Assembly: GCF_031455295.1 (NCBI RefSeq)
Contig: NZ_JAVDSL010000001.1
Coordinates: 930,001 to 994,000 of the forward strand
Reading direction: 5' to 3'
Source: Leifsonia sp. 1010
GTDB taxonomy: Bacteria > Actinomycetota > Actinomycetes > Actinomycetales > Microbacteriaceae
Length of the DNA: 64,000 bases
The notes below the pieces were generated by a model. The model was not told where the DNA came from and did no database searches. It was given only the letters and a program-made list of their open reading frames with translations. A program made the position numbers and the translations under genes. This document shows positions 8,557-16,717 of the stretch, one piece after another; within the stretch, counting starts at the first letter, position 1, and the number at the start of each line of letters is the position of its first letter.

Positions 8557-10527
8557 TCAGCGGGAGACGCGGTCCCGGTCGGCCATGCGCGCCAGCCGCT
8601 CGTTGTACGCGTTCAGCTCCGCGTCGCCGGTGCGATCCGCATTCCGGTCGCGCCGCTTCGTCTCACGCTCGTCGCTGCGGCTCCACTGGATCGCCACGAC
8701 GATGGCGAGGATGACCGTGGGGATCTCGCCGATGCTCCACGCGATCCCGCCACCGGCCTGCTGATCGACCAGCGGGGAGTCGCCCCACGTGCGGCCCATG
8801 GCGCCGAACCAGTCGGCCAGCAGCAGCCCGTGCATCTGCATGATCGAGAGCCCGAAGAAGGCGTGGAACGCCATCGTGAGCAGCAGCAGGAGCAGCCGGA
8901 ACGGGTAGGGGAGCCGGTACTTGACCGGATCGATCCCGATCAGCGACTGCACGAACAGGTAGCCGGTGATCAGGAAGTGCACGATCATCCACTCGTGCCC
9001 GATGTGGTCGGTCGTCGCCCACCGGAAGACAGGCGTGTAGTAGAAGACCCAGAGCGACCCGGCGAACAGGATCGCCGCGACGATCGGGTTGGAGATCACA
9101 CCCGCGAAGCGCGAGTGCACGGCGAGGAGCAGCCACTCGCGGCCGCCGCGCGAACCGTCGCGACGCTTCCGGATCGCCCGCGCCGCCAGGGTGATCGGAG
9201 CACCCGGGACCAGCAGCAGGGGCACGCCCATCGTCAGCACCATGTGCGCCGACATGTGGGCCGAGAACAGGTACTTCTCGTAGACGTTGACGCCGCCGTT
9301 GGTGATGTAGAACAGCAGGACGATGCCCAGCGTCCACAGCACCGTGCGGTAGATCGGCCACGCGTCGCCGCGTTTGCGCAGCCGCCAGACCCCGGCGAAG
9401 TAGAAGAACAGGCCGAAGGCGCAGGCCAGCACCCACAGCAGGTCGAAGTTCCACGAGGTGAAGAGCCGGTCCCAGGTGAGCGCGGGAGGCAGCTTCTCTC
9501 CGGTGAGGATCTCGGCGGGCGTCGGGGTGGCCGCACGCGTCTCCGGGACGGGCGTGACCGTGCGTGCGAGCGCTGCGGCGACCCCGGACGCGATGCCCAT
9601 GAACGCCAGCTCGGCCACCACGATCCACCAGAAGCTCCGCGGCTCGCCGGACTGCTTGAGGCGACCGATCAGGTACCGCCGCTGCGTCAGGCCGAACAGG
9701 CCGAGCACGACGAGGGCTGCCACCTTGACCAGAACCAGGATGCCGTACGGCGTCGCCAGCTCGGCCAGGGTTCCGACGCGGAGTTCGGCGTTGACGTACC
9801 CGGAGGCGGCGACGACGACGAAGCAGATCAGCGCCACGGTCGAATACCGCTCCAGGACGGTGACGAGGCGTCCGTTGCCCAGCCGCTGCTTCACCACGAT
9901 GAGCGTCACCAGGCCGCCCAGCCAGATCGCCGCGAACAGCACGTGGAGACCGAACGACGTCACCGCTGCGTCGTGGCCGGCCGCCTCGGCGCTGTGGCCC
10001 TGCTGCGCCATGGGCACGACCGTGGCCATGGCCAGGAGGGTGACGAAGACGATCGCCGTCTGGTTGCGCACGGCGAAGCAGAGCACCGTGACGGCCGCGG
10101 CGATGAGGGTGATCCCGAGCCACGCCTGGCCGAGCGAAACACTGGTGATGAACGAGCTGAGCCCGTTGCTGAACGTCGCGTCGAACGACCAGGGCACGTT
10201 CGAGACACTGACGAAGGTGAACAGTCCTGTCGCAGCTGATGCGACCGTCATCACCGCGGCGCTGCCGGCCGCGAAGTCGAGCGCGTTGCCGTACTCGTCG
10301 CGATCCGGGCTGAACGCGAAGCAGGCCAGGACGAGGGCGCCCACCGTGCCCGCCAGGCTGAGGTTGACCACGAGGGTCGCCGCGGGGAGTCCCCAGCGCA
10401 CGAGCGCACCCGGGTCGGCCAGCAGCGGCGCGTTCGCTCCTCCGCCGTACGCGAGGGCGGCGATCATCGCCGCCACTGCTGCGACGAGCAGCGCGGCAGG
10501 GCCGATCACGCGGAGGATTCGAGGCAC
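8557..10527 (-). CDS. CopD-CtaG fusion membrane protein
   Basis: 656-residue polytopic membrane protein with two modules. The N-terminal half (roughly residues 1-330) resembles CopD copper-resistance permeases, with GHSAEAAGHDAAV and HVLFAAIWLGGL. The C-terminal half resembles the caa3-type oxidase assembly factor CtaG, with SAHMSAHMVLTMGVPLLLVP and GHEWMIVHFLITGYLF. His and Met residues in predicted membrane segments fit copper handling for cytochrome oxidase. This fused arrangement is common in Actinobacteria. It is followed by a short charged tail. No copper chaperone gene is adjacent. Confidence 0.85.
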   Translation of the reverse strand: MPRILRVIGPAALLVAAVAAMIAALAYGGGANAPLLADPGALVRWGLPAATLVVNLSLAGTVGALVLACFAFSPDRDEYGNALDFAAGSAAVMTVASAATGLFTFVSVSNVPWSFDATFSNGLSSFITSVSLGQAWLGITLIAAAVTVLCFAVRNQTAIVFVTLLAMATVVPMAQQGHSAEAAGHDAAVTSFGLHVLFAAIWLGGLVTLIVVKQRLGNGRLVTVLERYSTVALICFVVVAASGYVNAELRVGTLAELATPYGILVLVKVAALVVLGLFGLTQRRYLIGRLKQSGEPRSFWWIVVAELAFMGIASGVAAALARTVTPVPETRAATPTPAEILTGEKLPPALTWDRLFTSWNFDLLWVLACAFGLFFYFAGVWRLRKRGDAWPIYRTVLWTLGIVLLFYITNGGVNVYEKYLFSAHMSAHMVLTMGVPLLLVPGAPITLAARAIRKRRDGSRGGREWLLLAVHSRFAGVISNPIVAAILFAGSLWVFYYTPVFRWATTDHIGHEWMIVHFLITGYLFVQSLIGIDPVKYRLPYPFRLLLLLLTMAFHAFFGLSIMQMHGLLLADWFGAMGRTWGDSPLVDQQAGGGIAWSIGEIPTVILAIVVAIQWSRSDERETKRRDRNADRTGDAELNAYNERLARMADRDRVSR

Positions 10528-10600
10528 CCGTCCAGCCTACGTCCCCGGCCCTGGACGGCCGCCCACAGACTGTTCGCCGTCAGCCCGCCGGAGATACGAC

Positions 10601-10633
10601 GAGGGCGGCGCCGCACGATGCGGCGCCGCCCTC
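10601..10633 (-). terminator. Hairpin terminator after hup
   Basis: Perfect 14-bp inverted repeat (arms 10601-10614 and 10620-10633, loop of 5) directly downstream of the hup stop codon. The stem is entirely GC-rich near the loop. There is no long T tract after it on the minus strand, so it may also stabilise the 3' end of the transcript. Confidence 0.75.
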
Positions 10634-10651
10634 AGGCAAAGCTGGGAAGGA

Positions 10652-10936
10652 CTACTTGACGGCAGCCTTGAGCTTCGAGCCCGCGGTCAGCTTGACGCGG
10701 TGGCCGGCCGGGATGGAGATCTCCTCGCCGGTCTGCGGGTTGCGGCCGGTGCGGGCAGCGGTCTCGCTGCGCTCGGCGGCGAGCCAGCCGGGGATGGTGA
10801 CCTTGCCGCCCTTGGCGACGGTCTCGCTGATGGTGCTGAAGAACGCGTCGACGACGCTCGAGACGGTGGCCTGGCTCTGACCCGACGCCGCAGCGACGGC
10901 AGCAACGAGCTCGGTCTTGTTCAGGTTGTCAGCCAT
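10652..10936 (-). CDS. hup: HU family nucleoid protein
   Basis: 94-residue HU-type DNA-binding protein without the long Lys/Ala-rich tail seen in mycobacterial and streptomycete HupB/HupS. The N-terminus (MADNLNKTELVAAVAAASG) and the DNA-binding arm region (GRNPQTGEEISIPAGHRV, about residues 61-78) are typical. A strong Shine-Dalgarno GAGGAGG lies 7 bases before the ATG on the minus strand. It is probably a monocistronic gene, bounded by hairpins at 10601 and 11131. Confidence 0.95.
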   Translation of the reverse strand: MADNLNKTELVAAVAAASGQSQATVSSVVDAFFSTISETVAKGGKVTIPGWLAAERSETAARTGRNPQTGEEISIPAGHRVKLTAGSKLKAAVK

Positions 10937-11130
10937 TGAGTGTCCTCCTCGGACCTTGTGCTGGATCTACAGCTATCTTGTGGAACGGTTGAGGCCACTG
11001 AGGGCCGTAACGTTTGGTCGGTTGACCGCCTTGAATGTATCAGAAACCCGCGGAAACACGCGGAACTTCGCCCTCTTTCACCGACATCGGACCGGATGCG
11101 CAGCTTCGAGCATCCATTCGGGTACGGCAA

Positions 11131-11160
11131 AGGGGCGCCCGGCCGAAGCCGGACGCCCCT
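11131..11160 (-). terminator. Hairpin terminator after rpsN
   Basis: 13-bp inverted repeat with one mismatch (arms 11131-11143 and 11148-11160, CGAA tetraloop), 23 bases beyond the rpsN stop, followed by TTT on the minus strand. It would end the rpmB-rpmG-rpsN transcript. Confidence 0.78.
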
Positions 11161-11182
11161 CGAGGTGCGTTGTCGCGCTGGG

Positions 11183-11488
11183 TTACCAGCTCGACTTGGT
11201 GATGCCGGGCAACTCGCCGCGGTGCGCCATGTCACGGAAACGGACACGCGAGATACCGAACTTGCTGAGGTTTCCGCGCGGACGGCCGTCGACCGCGTCG
11301 CGGTTGCGCACGCGGATCGGGGAGGCGTCGCGGGGCAGCTTCTGCAGGCCGAGACGTGCGGCCTCGCGCGACTCGTCGGAGCCGTTCGGGTCGACGAGAG
11401 CCTTCTTCAGCTCGGCACGCTTCGCGGCGTAGCGCTCGACGATGACCTTGCGCTGCTCGTTCTTGGCGATCTTTGACTTCTTGGCCAT
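11183..11488 (-). CDS. rpsN: 30S ribosomal protein S14, zinc-free form
   Basis: 101-residue S14 of the long C-minus type: it has no CxxC zinc-ribbon pairs, unlike the roughly 61-residue zinc form. The N-terminus [14 protein letters not shown] and the end [18 protein letters not shown] are typical. The frame stays open upstream, but this ATG follows the rpmG stop closely and gives the family start. It follows rpmB and rpmG and lies next to zur. In other bacteria such zinc-free paralogues are often induced when zinc is scarce. Whether a zinc form exists elsewhere in this genome cannot be seen. Confidence 0.95.
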   Translation of the reverse strand: MAKKSKIAKNEQRKVIVERYAAKRAELKKALVDPNGSDESREAARLGLQKLPRDASPIRVRNRDAVDGRPRGNLSKFGISRVRFRDMAHRGELPGITKSSW

Positions 11489-11490
11489 GT

Positions 11491-11658
11491 TTAGCGCTCC
11501 TCTCGGAAGTCGACGTGCTTGCGCACTACGGGGTCGTACTTCTTGAGCACGAGTCGGTCGGGGTCGTTGCGGCGGTTCTTGCGGGTCACGTAGGTGTACC
11601 CGGTGCCCGCCGTCGAACGGAGCTTGATGATCGGACGGACGTCCTGCTGCTTCGCCAT
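11491..11658 (-). CDS. rpmG: 50S ribosomal protein L33, zinc-free form
   Basis: 55-residue L33 (starts [15 protein letters not shown], ends [17 protein letters not shown]). It has no cysteine and so is the zinc-independent C-minus form. It lies two bases after rpmB and two bases before rpsN, forming one tight operon. It contributes to the 50S subunit near the E site. Confidence 0.95.
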   Translation of the reverse strand: MAKQQDVRPIIKLRSTAGTGYTYVTRKNRRNDPDRLVLKKYDPVVRKHVDFREER

Positions 11659-11660
11659 GC

Positions 11661-11897
11661 TTAGATCTTCTCCCCACGGGCCAGGAGGTCCTTGACCACG
11701 GACTCGATGCCACGGGCGTCGATGACCTTGATGCCCTTGGCGCTCAGGGTCAGGGTGACGTTACGGCGAAGCGACGGCACGTAGTACGTCTTCTTCTGGA
11801 TGTTCGGGTCGAACCGGCGCTTCGTGCGACGGTGCGAGTGCGAGATGTTGTGACCGAAGCCGGGAACGGCTCCAGTCACCTGGCACACTGCTGCCAT
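11661..11897 (-). CDS. rpmB: 50S ribosomal protein L28
   Basis: 78-residue L28 starting [17 protein letters not shown] and containing [14 protein letters not shown]. It has a single cysteine and no CxxC pair, so it is the zinc-free type. The frame extends 13 codons upstream, but the chosen ATG matches the family start and has GGAGAAG in front of it on the minus strand. First gene of the rpmB-rpmG-rpsN operon. Confidence 0.95.
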   Translation of the reverse strand: MAAVCQVTGAVPGFGHNISHSHRRTKRRFDPNIQKKTYYVPSLRRNVTLTLSAKGIKVIDARGIESVVKDLLARGEKI

Positions 11898-11916
11898 TGC
11901 TTTCTTCTCCAATACC

Positions 11917-11936
11917 GTGGTGCCGGTCGGCACCAC
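11917..11936 (-). promoter_or_regulatory. Leader hairpin upstream of rpmB
   Basis: Perfect 8-bp inverted repeat (arms 11917-11924 GTGGTGCC and 11929-11936, 4-base loop) ending 20 bases before the rpmB start codon. It could be an mRNA leader structure for ribosomal-protein control or a protein-binding site. It is seen in sequence only, and its function is unknown. Confidence 0.4.
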
Positions 11937-12035
11937 CCAAGGTCACTTGTCGGCATACGACTTCCCCGTCTTCTTCGTGATGGGGGTTTCGCATACGATC
12001 TGAGCGGGAGGAGCCCACTCAGCCAAACATCCATG

Positions 12036-12452
12036 CTACGGCATGGATGCGGTACCGGCCAAATCGCTCTTGGCCGTGCACGCGGCGCACAGTCCGAAGA
12101 CGTCGACGACGTGCTGCGCCTGCGTGAATCCATGGGCCGCGGCGGCCTGCCGCGCCCACTGCTCGACCGCATCCGCCTCGATCTCCACCGTCAGCCCGCA
12201 GTTGCGGCAGATCAGGTGGTGATGGTGGCCGGTGGTGCAGGCGCGGTACAGGCTCTCGCCCTCGGGCGACTGGAGCGAGTCGGCGTCTCCTTCAGCCGCG
12301 AGGTCGGCGAGCGCGCGATACACGGTGGCCAGGCCGATCGGGGAGCCCGCCTCGTGCAGGCTCAGGTGCAGCCCCTGCGCGCTGATGAAGCCCTCCGTCG
12401 AGGTCAGAGCCTCACGGACGGCCTCCCGCTGCCAGGTGTTCCGCTTCACCAT
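12036..12452 (-). CDS. zur: Zinc uptake regulator Zur (Fur family)
   Basis: 138-residue Fur-family repressor: a winged helix in the first 80 residues (TWQREAVREAL...ISAQGLH...GLATVYRALADLA), then a metal-binding dimerisation part with HHHHLICRNCG (about residues 76-86) and CAAC (about 121-124), the two CxxC pairs that hold structural zinc. The call as Zur rather than Fur rests on its place six bases downstream of znuB in the same direction and beside the zinc-free ribosomal genes. It likely represses znuA through the palindrome at 15182-15198. Confidence 0.9.
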   Translation of the reverse strand: MVKRNTWQREAVREALTSTEGFISAQGLHLSLHEAGSPIGLATVYRALADLAAEGDADSLQSPEGESLYRACTTGHHHHLICRNCGLTVEIEADAVEQWARQAAAAHGFTQAQHVVDVFGLCAACTAKSDLAGTASMP

Positions 12453-12458
12453 CCCAGG

Positions 12459-13349
12459 CTAGCCCGCCTGGCTCACGAGTCGCCGAGAAGTCGTCGCCGC
12501 ACCACGGCGGCGCACGCGCCGGCCGCCCACGATGCGGCACACGACGTAGATCACGAACGAGATCGTCGTCACGTAGGGGCTGATGGGGAGCGCGCTGCCC
12601 AGAGCGAGCAGGATCCCGCCGACCACCGAGACCAGGGCGAAGACCACGCTGAGCACCGGGACACCGAGCGGCGACGACGAGATGCGCATCGCGGCCGCGG
12701 CGGGTGTGACCAGCAGCGAGAGCACGAGCAGCGCGCCCACGATCTGGACGGACACGGCGACGGCCAGGCCGAGCAGCACCATGAAGGCCAGGGCGACGAA
12801 CCGGGTCGGGACGCCGCGTGAGGCGGCGACGTCCGCATCCAGACTGTCGAAGGTCAGGGGCCGCCACATCAGCAGCAGCGCGACCAGCACGATCGCGCCG
12901 ATGATCAGCAGCCAGCCGAGCTGCGGGTCGTCGACCGAGACGATCTGCCCGGTGAGCAGCCCGAACTTGTTCGCGCTGCGACCGGGGTAGAGCGCGAGCG
13001 CCAGGATGCCGAGCCCGAGGCCGAAGGGCATCAGCACGGCGATGATCGAGTTGCGGTCGCGGGCTTTCGCCCCGAGGAGACCGATCAGCACGGCCGCGAC
13101 CAGCGATCCGGCGAGCGACCCCGCCACGACGTTGACGCCGAACAGCAAAGCGATCGCCGCTCCGGCGAACGACAGCTCGCTGATCCCGTGCACGGCGAAC
13201 GCCATGTCGCGCTGCATCACGAACACGCCGATCAGACCGCCGACGATGCCGAGGATCGCCCCGGCGAAGATCGAGTTCTTCACCAGCAGGAGCAACTCGC
13301 CGTAGTCGGTGAAGTCGAACAGCTGCTGCCAGATGTCAAGGTGCATCAT
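12459..13349 (-). CDS. znuB: Zinc ABC transporter permease ZnuB
   Basis: 296-residue permease of the ABC-3 (zinc/manganese) family with about eight membrane segments, including the conserved HGISELSFAGAAIALLFG and the C-terminal VQIVGALLVLSLLVTPAAAA. The start chosen is the first of two consecutive ATG codons and overlaps the znuC stop by four bases. The second at 13346 is equally possible. Substrate is inferred from the adjacent zur, znuC and znuA. Confidence 0.92.
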   Translation of the reverse strand: MMHLDIWQQLFDFTDYGELLLLVKNSIFAGAILGIVGGLIGVFVMQRDMAFAVHGISELSFAGAAIALLFGVNVVAGSLAGSLVAAVLIGLLGAKARDRNSIIAVLMPFGLGLGILALALYPGRSANKFGLLTGQIVSVDDPQLGWLLIIGAIVLVALLLMWRPLTFDSLDADVAASRGVPTRFVALAFMVLLGLAVAVSVQIVGALLVLSLLVTPAAAAMRISSSPLGVPVLSVVFALVSVVGGILLALGSALPISPYVTTISFVIYVVCRIVGGRRVRRRGAATTSRRLVSQAG

Positions 13350-14200
13350 GCCGCCGGCTCCGAGTGCTCGGTGTGGATGTGGTGGTCGTGCGTCTCGGCG
13401 TCCGGGATGCCCACGACCACGATCCTGCCGCGGCTGCGGATGACATCCACCGGCGTCCCGTACAGGTCGGTCAGCACGTCGCTGCGCAGGACCTCGTCCG
13501 GTGTGCCCGTGCGGAAGCCTCCGCCGGCCAGGTACAGGACGCGGTCGACCATCCCGAGCACCGGATTCACGTCGTGGGTCACGAAGACGACGGCGCTTCC
13601 GTGGTCGCGGCGCCGGCGGTCGATGAGCTCGCTCACGCCGCGCTGGTGCTGGAGGTCGAGCGAGAGCAGCGGCTCGTCGCAGAGCAGCAGGGCCGGGTCG
13701 CCGGCGAGCGCCTGCGCCACACGCAGCCGCTGCTGCTCGCCGCCGGACAGCGAACCGACCGCCGTGTCCGCGTAGCGGCGGGCGCCCACGGAGTCGATGA
13801 GCCGGTCGACCTGCTCGCGGTCGGAGCGGCGGGGGAGCGGCAGCCCCCAGCGGTGACCGTTGACGCCGAGGGCGACGAGGTCGCGGGCGCGCATGGGCGT
13901 GCCGGCCGGGATGAGCTTCTGCTGCGGGATGTAGCCGATCCGTCGGTCGCCCCGGCGTACCGGGTGCCCCTCGAAGGCGATCTCTCCGCTGTCGAGGTGC
14001 TGCTGCCCGAGGATGGTCCGCAGCAGACTCGTCTTGCCGGAGCCGTTCGGCCCGAGCACCGCGACGAACTCGCCCGCGTGCACGTCGAGGTCGAGACCGC
14101 TCCAGAGGGTGCGGTCGCCGAAGCCGAGCGACGCATCGCGCAGCCGGAGCACCACGTCCCGGGAGTCGGGGACGGGCACGCGTTCGAGCGGTTCGGTCAC
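13346..14200 (-). CDS. znuC: Zinc ABC transporter ATPase ZnuC
   Basis: ABC ATPase of about 284 residues with Walker A GPNGSGKTS, Q-loop in GYIPQQ, signature LSGGEQQRLRVAQAL, Walker B ALLLCDEP and the switch His in FVTHDVNPV. The frame stays open to 14245, but a GTG at 14200 overlapping the znuA stop (GTGA) matches the coupling between its neighbours and gives a normal family length, so it is preferred. The C-terminal tail is His-rich (ETHDHHIHTEHSE), which may bind zinc. Confidence 0.92.
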   Translation of the reverse strand: MTEPLERVPVPDSRDVVLRLRDASLGFGDRTLWSGLDLDVHAGEFVAVLGPNGSGKTSLLRTILGQQHLDSGEIAFEGHPVRRGDRRIGYIPQQKLIPAGTPMRARDLVALGVNGHRWGLPLPRRSDREQVDRLIDSVGARRYADTAVGSLSGGEQQRLRVAQALAGDPALLLCDEPLLSLDLQHQRGVSELIDRRRRDHGSAVVFVTHDVNPVLGMVDRVLYLAGGGFRTGTPDEVLRSDVLTDLYGTPVDVIRSRGRIVVVGIPDAETHDHHIHTEHSEPAA

Positions 14201-15102
14201 TTCGCCAGCGCACCCTTCACGGCGTCGAGGGTGCCGCTCATCCACTCGATGTAGTGCTTGCCCTCCGGGAGGGTCTCGGTGACCGGGACGACCGGGATGC
14301 CGGCCGCCTTGGCCGCAGCGAGGACCTTCTCGGTCTCGGCGCCGGTGGTCTGCTCGTTGTAGGCGAGGAGCTTCACCTGGTGACCGCTGAACAGCTGGAG
14401 GGTGTCCTTCAGCACGACGGGGGAGACGTCGTTCTCCTCCTCGATCGCCTCGCTGAACTTCTCGGGGGTCTTGTTGACCAGCCCGATGGCGTCGAGCAGG
14501 TACAGCGGAACGGGCTCGGTGATGGCCACGCCTTCGCCGGCGTAGGCCGACTTCAGCTGCGCCTCGGTGGCCTCGAGGGCCGACAGCTTCTCGCCGAACG
14601 CCGCGGCGTTCTTCTCGAACGCGGCCTTCTGAGACGGATCCGCCGCCGACAGCGCGTCGGTGAGCGCGTCGGCGAACTTCTGCACCGTGGGGACGTCGTA
14701 CCAGACGTGCTCGTTGAGTTCACCGTCGACGGGCTTCTTGCCCGAGAGGTCGACGACGTTCAGGACCTTCACGTCGCTGTTCTTCGCGCCCTTCACCAGG
14801 TTCTGCATGTAGTCGTCGTAGCCCCCGCCGTTCTCGATGACGACGTCGGCCTTCGACACCGCGAGCTGGTTCTGGGCGCTCGCCTCGAAGGAGTGCGGAT
14901 CCTGTGCGGGGTCGGTCATCAGCGAGGTGACGTGCACGGCGTCGCCGCCGATGGTGGTCGCGATGTCGCCGTACACATCGGTGCTGGCGACGACGCGCAC
15001 GGTGCCATCGTCGGAGCCGGCCGACGACGAGGAGGAGCAGCCGGCCAGGGTCAGGCCGATGGCGGCTGCGGTGAGGGCGGAGACGAGAGAACGCGTCTTC
15101 AT
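14197..15102 (-). CDS. znuA: Zinc-binding lipoprotein ZnuA
   Basis: 301-residue solute-binding lipoprotein of cluster A-I: signal peptide with lipobox LAGC (Cys22), then a Ser-rich linker. Likely metal ligands are His70 (DPHSFE) and His132 (NEHVWYD). At the usual third-ligand region the protein reads ITEPVP, so Glu may replace His. There is no His-rich loop. It is the first gene of znuA-znuC-znuB-zur, which all overlap or nearly touch, and it has a clear promoter with a Zur-type palindrome. Confidence 0.9.
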   Translation of the reverse strand: MKTRSLVSALTAAAIGLTLAGCSSSSSAGSDDGTVRVVASTDVYGDIATTIGGDAVHVTSLMTDPAQDPHSFEASAQNQLAVSKADVVIENGGGYDDYMQNLVKGAKNSDVKVLNVVDLSGKKPVDGELNEHVWYDVPTVQKFADALTDALSAADPSQKAAFEKNAAAFGEKLSALEATEAQLKSAYAGEGVAITEPVPLYLLDAIGLVNKTPEKFSEAIEEENDVSPVVLKDTLQLFSGHQVKLLAYNEQTTGAETEKVLAAAKAAGIPVVPVTETLPEGKHYIEWMSGTLDAVKGALAK

Positions 15103-15168
15103 GGGTGAGCCTGTCTAAGTCGCGAGCGACGTGAAGAAGTGGATGCCCGCGGTCGCGGGCACCGGCTC

Positions 15169-15198
15169 ACATTACGGCTTATTGAAAATGATTGTCAA
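15169..15198 (-). promoter_or_regulatory. znuA promoter
   Basis: On the minus strand a consensus -35 TTGACA (15198-15193) is separated by 18 bases from TAATGT (15174-15169), about 67 bases ahead of the znuA start. It looks like a housekeeping-sigma promoter that is strong when not repressed. Confidence 0.7.
15182..15198. promoter_or_regulatory. Zur box (operator)
   Basis: Near-perfect palindrome TTGAAAATGATTGTCAA, very close to the actinobacterial Zur consensus with its central ATGAT. It covers the -35 element of znuA, so binding of zinc-loaded Zur would block transcription. This is an unusually AT-rich patch in GC-rich DNA. Confidence 0.8.
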
Positions 15199-15200
15199 AT

Positions 15201-16658
15201 TCAGTCGAGGAGCAGCGCGGGCTCTTCGATGATCGACGCGACATCCGCCAGGAAGCGCGACGCCACGTCCCCGTCGACGACGCGGTGGTCGAACGACGCG
15301 CCCAGCGTGGTGACGAAACGCGGACGAACCTCGCCGTCGACCACCCAGGGCTTCTGCTTGATCGTGCCGAGCGCCACGATGCCGACCTCGCCCGGGTTCA
15401 GGATGGGCGTACCGGTATCCATCCCGAACACACCGATGTTCGTGATGGTGATCGTGCCGCCGCTCATGTCGGCCGGCGGCGTCTTGCCGTCGCGCGCCGT
15501 GAGGGTCAGCTGCTCGAGGGCTCGCGCCAGCTCGAGCAGTGTCATGCCCTGCGCCTCCTTGATGTTCGGCACGATGAGGCCGCGAGGGGTCGCTGCGGCG
15601 ATCCCGAGGTTCACGTAATGGCGGACGATGATCTCCTCGTCCGTCCATGCCGAGTTGACGGTGGGGTTGCGGCGGACCGCCCAGATGATCGCCTTCGCCA
15701 TGATCAGCAGTGGGGACACCTTGATGCCCGCGAAGTCGGTCGAGTTCTTGAGGCGCTTGACGAACTCCATGGTGCGGGTGGCGTCCACGTCGACGAAGAG
15801 GCTGACGTGCGGAGCGCTGAACGCACTCGACGTCATCGCGGTGGCGATCGCCTTGCGGACGCCCTTGACGGGGATGCGCTCCTCGCGGTCGTCCGGCCAC
15901 TCCGGCGTCTGGACATTGCGGAACACCGTCACCTGCGAGGCTTCGCGCAGCACGTCGTCGCGGGTGACGTCGCCGACCGGACCGGTCGGGGTGACGACGG
16001 TGATGTCGACGCCCAGGTCCTTGGCGAGCTTGCGCACGGGCGGCTTGGCGATCACCGGGCCGCCGGTGTGCGGCGTCGGAGCGGTGTGCGCCGCGGGTGC
16101 TGCGTGAGGAGCAGGCGCGGCAGGAGCCGGGGCCGGGTTCGCCTGTGCGGCCTGCGCAGCGGGAGCGGACGGAGCGGGAGCGGCGGGAGTCGCAGGCGCC
16201 GCCTGCTGTGCGACGGATCCGGAGAAGGTGACGGGCAGGGATGCCGTGCCCGGGTGCGTGACCCGCCGGCGACGGCTCGATCCGTGACCGGCGGAGCCGT
16301 AGCCGACGAGCACGGCGCCGGCCTTCGGCTCCTCCTCGTGCGAGACGCTCGCGGCGGTGTCGGCCGCGACCTCCTCGGCGGGCTCGGGCTCACGGACGGG
16401 AGCCTCGGCGGGCTCCCCACCGGCCGTCACCGTGAAGATCGGGGTGCCGACCTCGACGGTCTGGCCTTCGGAGACGAGGAGTTCGCCGACCGTTCCCTCG
16501 AACGGCGACGGCAGCTCGACGAGCGATTTCGCGGTCTCGATCTCGACGATCACCTGGTTGACCGCGACCTGCTCGCCCGGGGTCACCTTCCACGAGACGA
16601 TCTCCGCCTCGGTCAGGCCCTCGCCCACATCGGGCAGGAGGAACTGGGACTCGCTCAT
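15201..16658 (-). CDS. 2-oxoacid dehydrogenase E2 (dihydrolipoamide acyltransferase)
   Basis: 485-residue E2 subunit. An N-terminal lipoyl domain has the lipoylated lysine in IETAKSLVE (Lys44). A long Ala/Pro-rich flexible linker follows, then the peripheral subunit-binding domain ([15 protein letters not shown]). After a second linker comes the acyltransferase domain, ending in the catalytic [10 protein letters not shown] motif. It transfers the acyl group from E1 to CoA. The gene follows the E1 beta gene by about 59 bases. With E1 split into alpha and beta, the complex is of the branched-chain (BCKDH) type; acetoin or pyruvate cannot be excluded. No E3 gene is adjacent. Confidence 0.9.
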   Translation of the reverse strand: MSESQFLLPDVGEGLTEAEIVSWKVTPGEQVAVNQVIVEIETAKSLVELPSPFEGTVGELLVSEGQTVEVGTPIFTVTAGGEPAEAPVREPEPAEEVAADTAASVSHEEEPKAGAVLVGYGSAGHGSSRRRRVTHPGTASLPVTFSGSVAQQAAPATPAAPAPSAPAAQAAQANPAPAPAAPAPHAAPAAHTAPTPHTGGPVIAKPPVRKLAKDLGVDITVVTPTGPVGDVTRDDVLREASQVTVFRNVQTPEWPDDREERIPVKGVRKAIATAMTSSAFSAPHVSLFVDVDATRTMEFVKRLKNSTDFAGIKVSPLLIMAKAIIWAVRRNPTVNSAWTDEEIIVRHYVNLGIAAATPRGLIVPNIKEAQGMTLLELARALEQLTLTARDGKTPPADMSGGTITITNIGVFGMDTGTPILNPGEVGIVALGTIKQKPWVVDGEVRPRFVTTLGASFDHRVVDGDVASRFLADVASIIEEPALLLD

Positions 16659-16717
16659 GTGCGACTTCTCTCTGTCGGTCTCGCGGCGGGCAGCCCCGCC
16701 GATGTATGCGCCGGGCG

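Noticed and set aside
12031-12046. Inverted repeat CCATGC/GCATGG across the zur stop codon
   Set aside because: Six-bp stem without a T tract, overlapping the coding end; could be chance.
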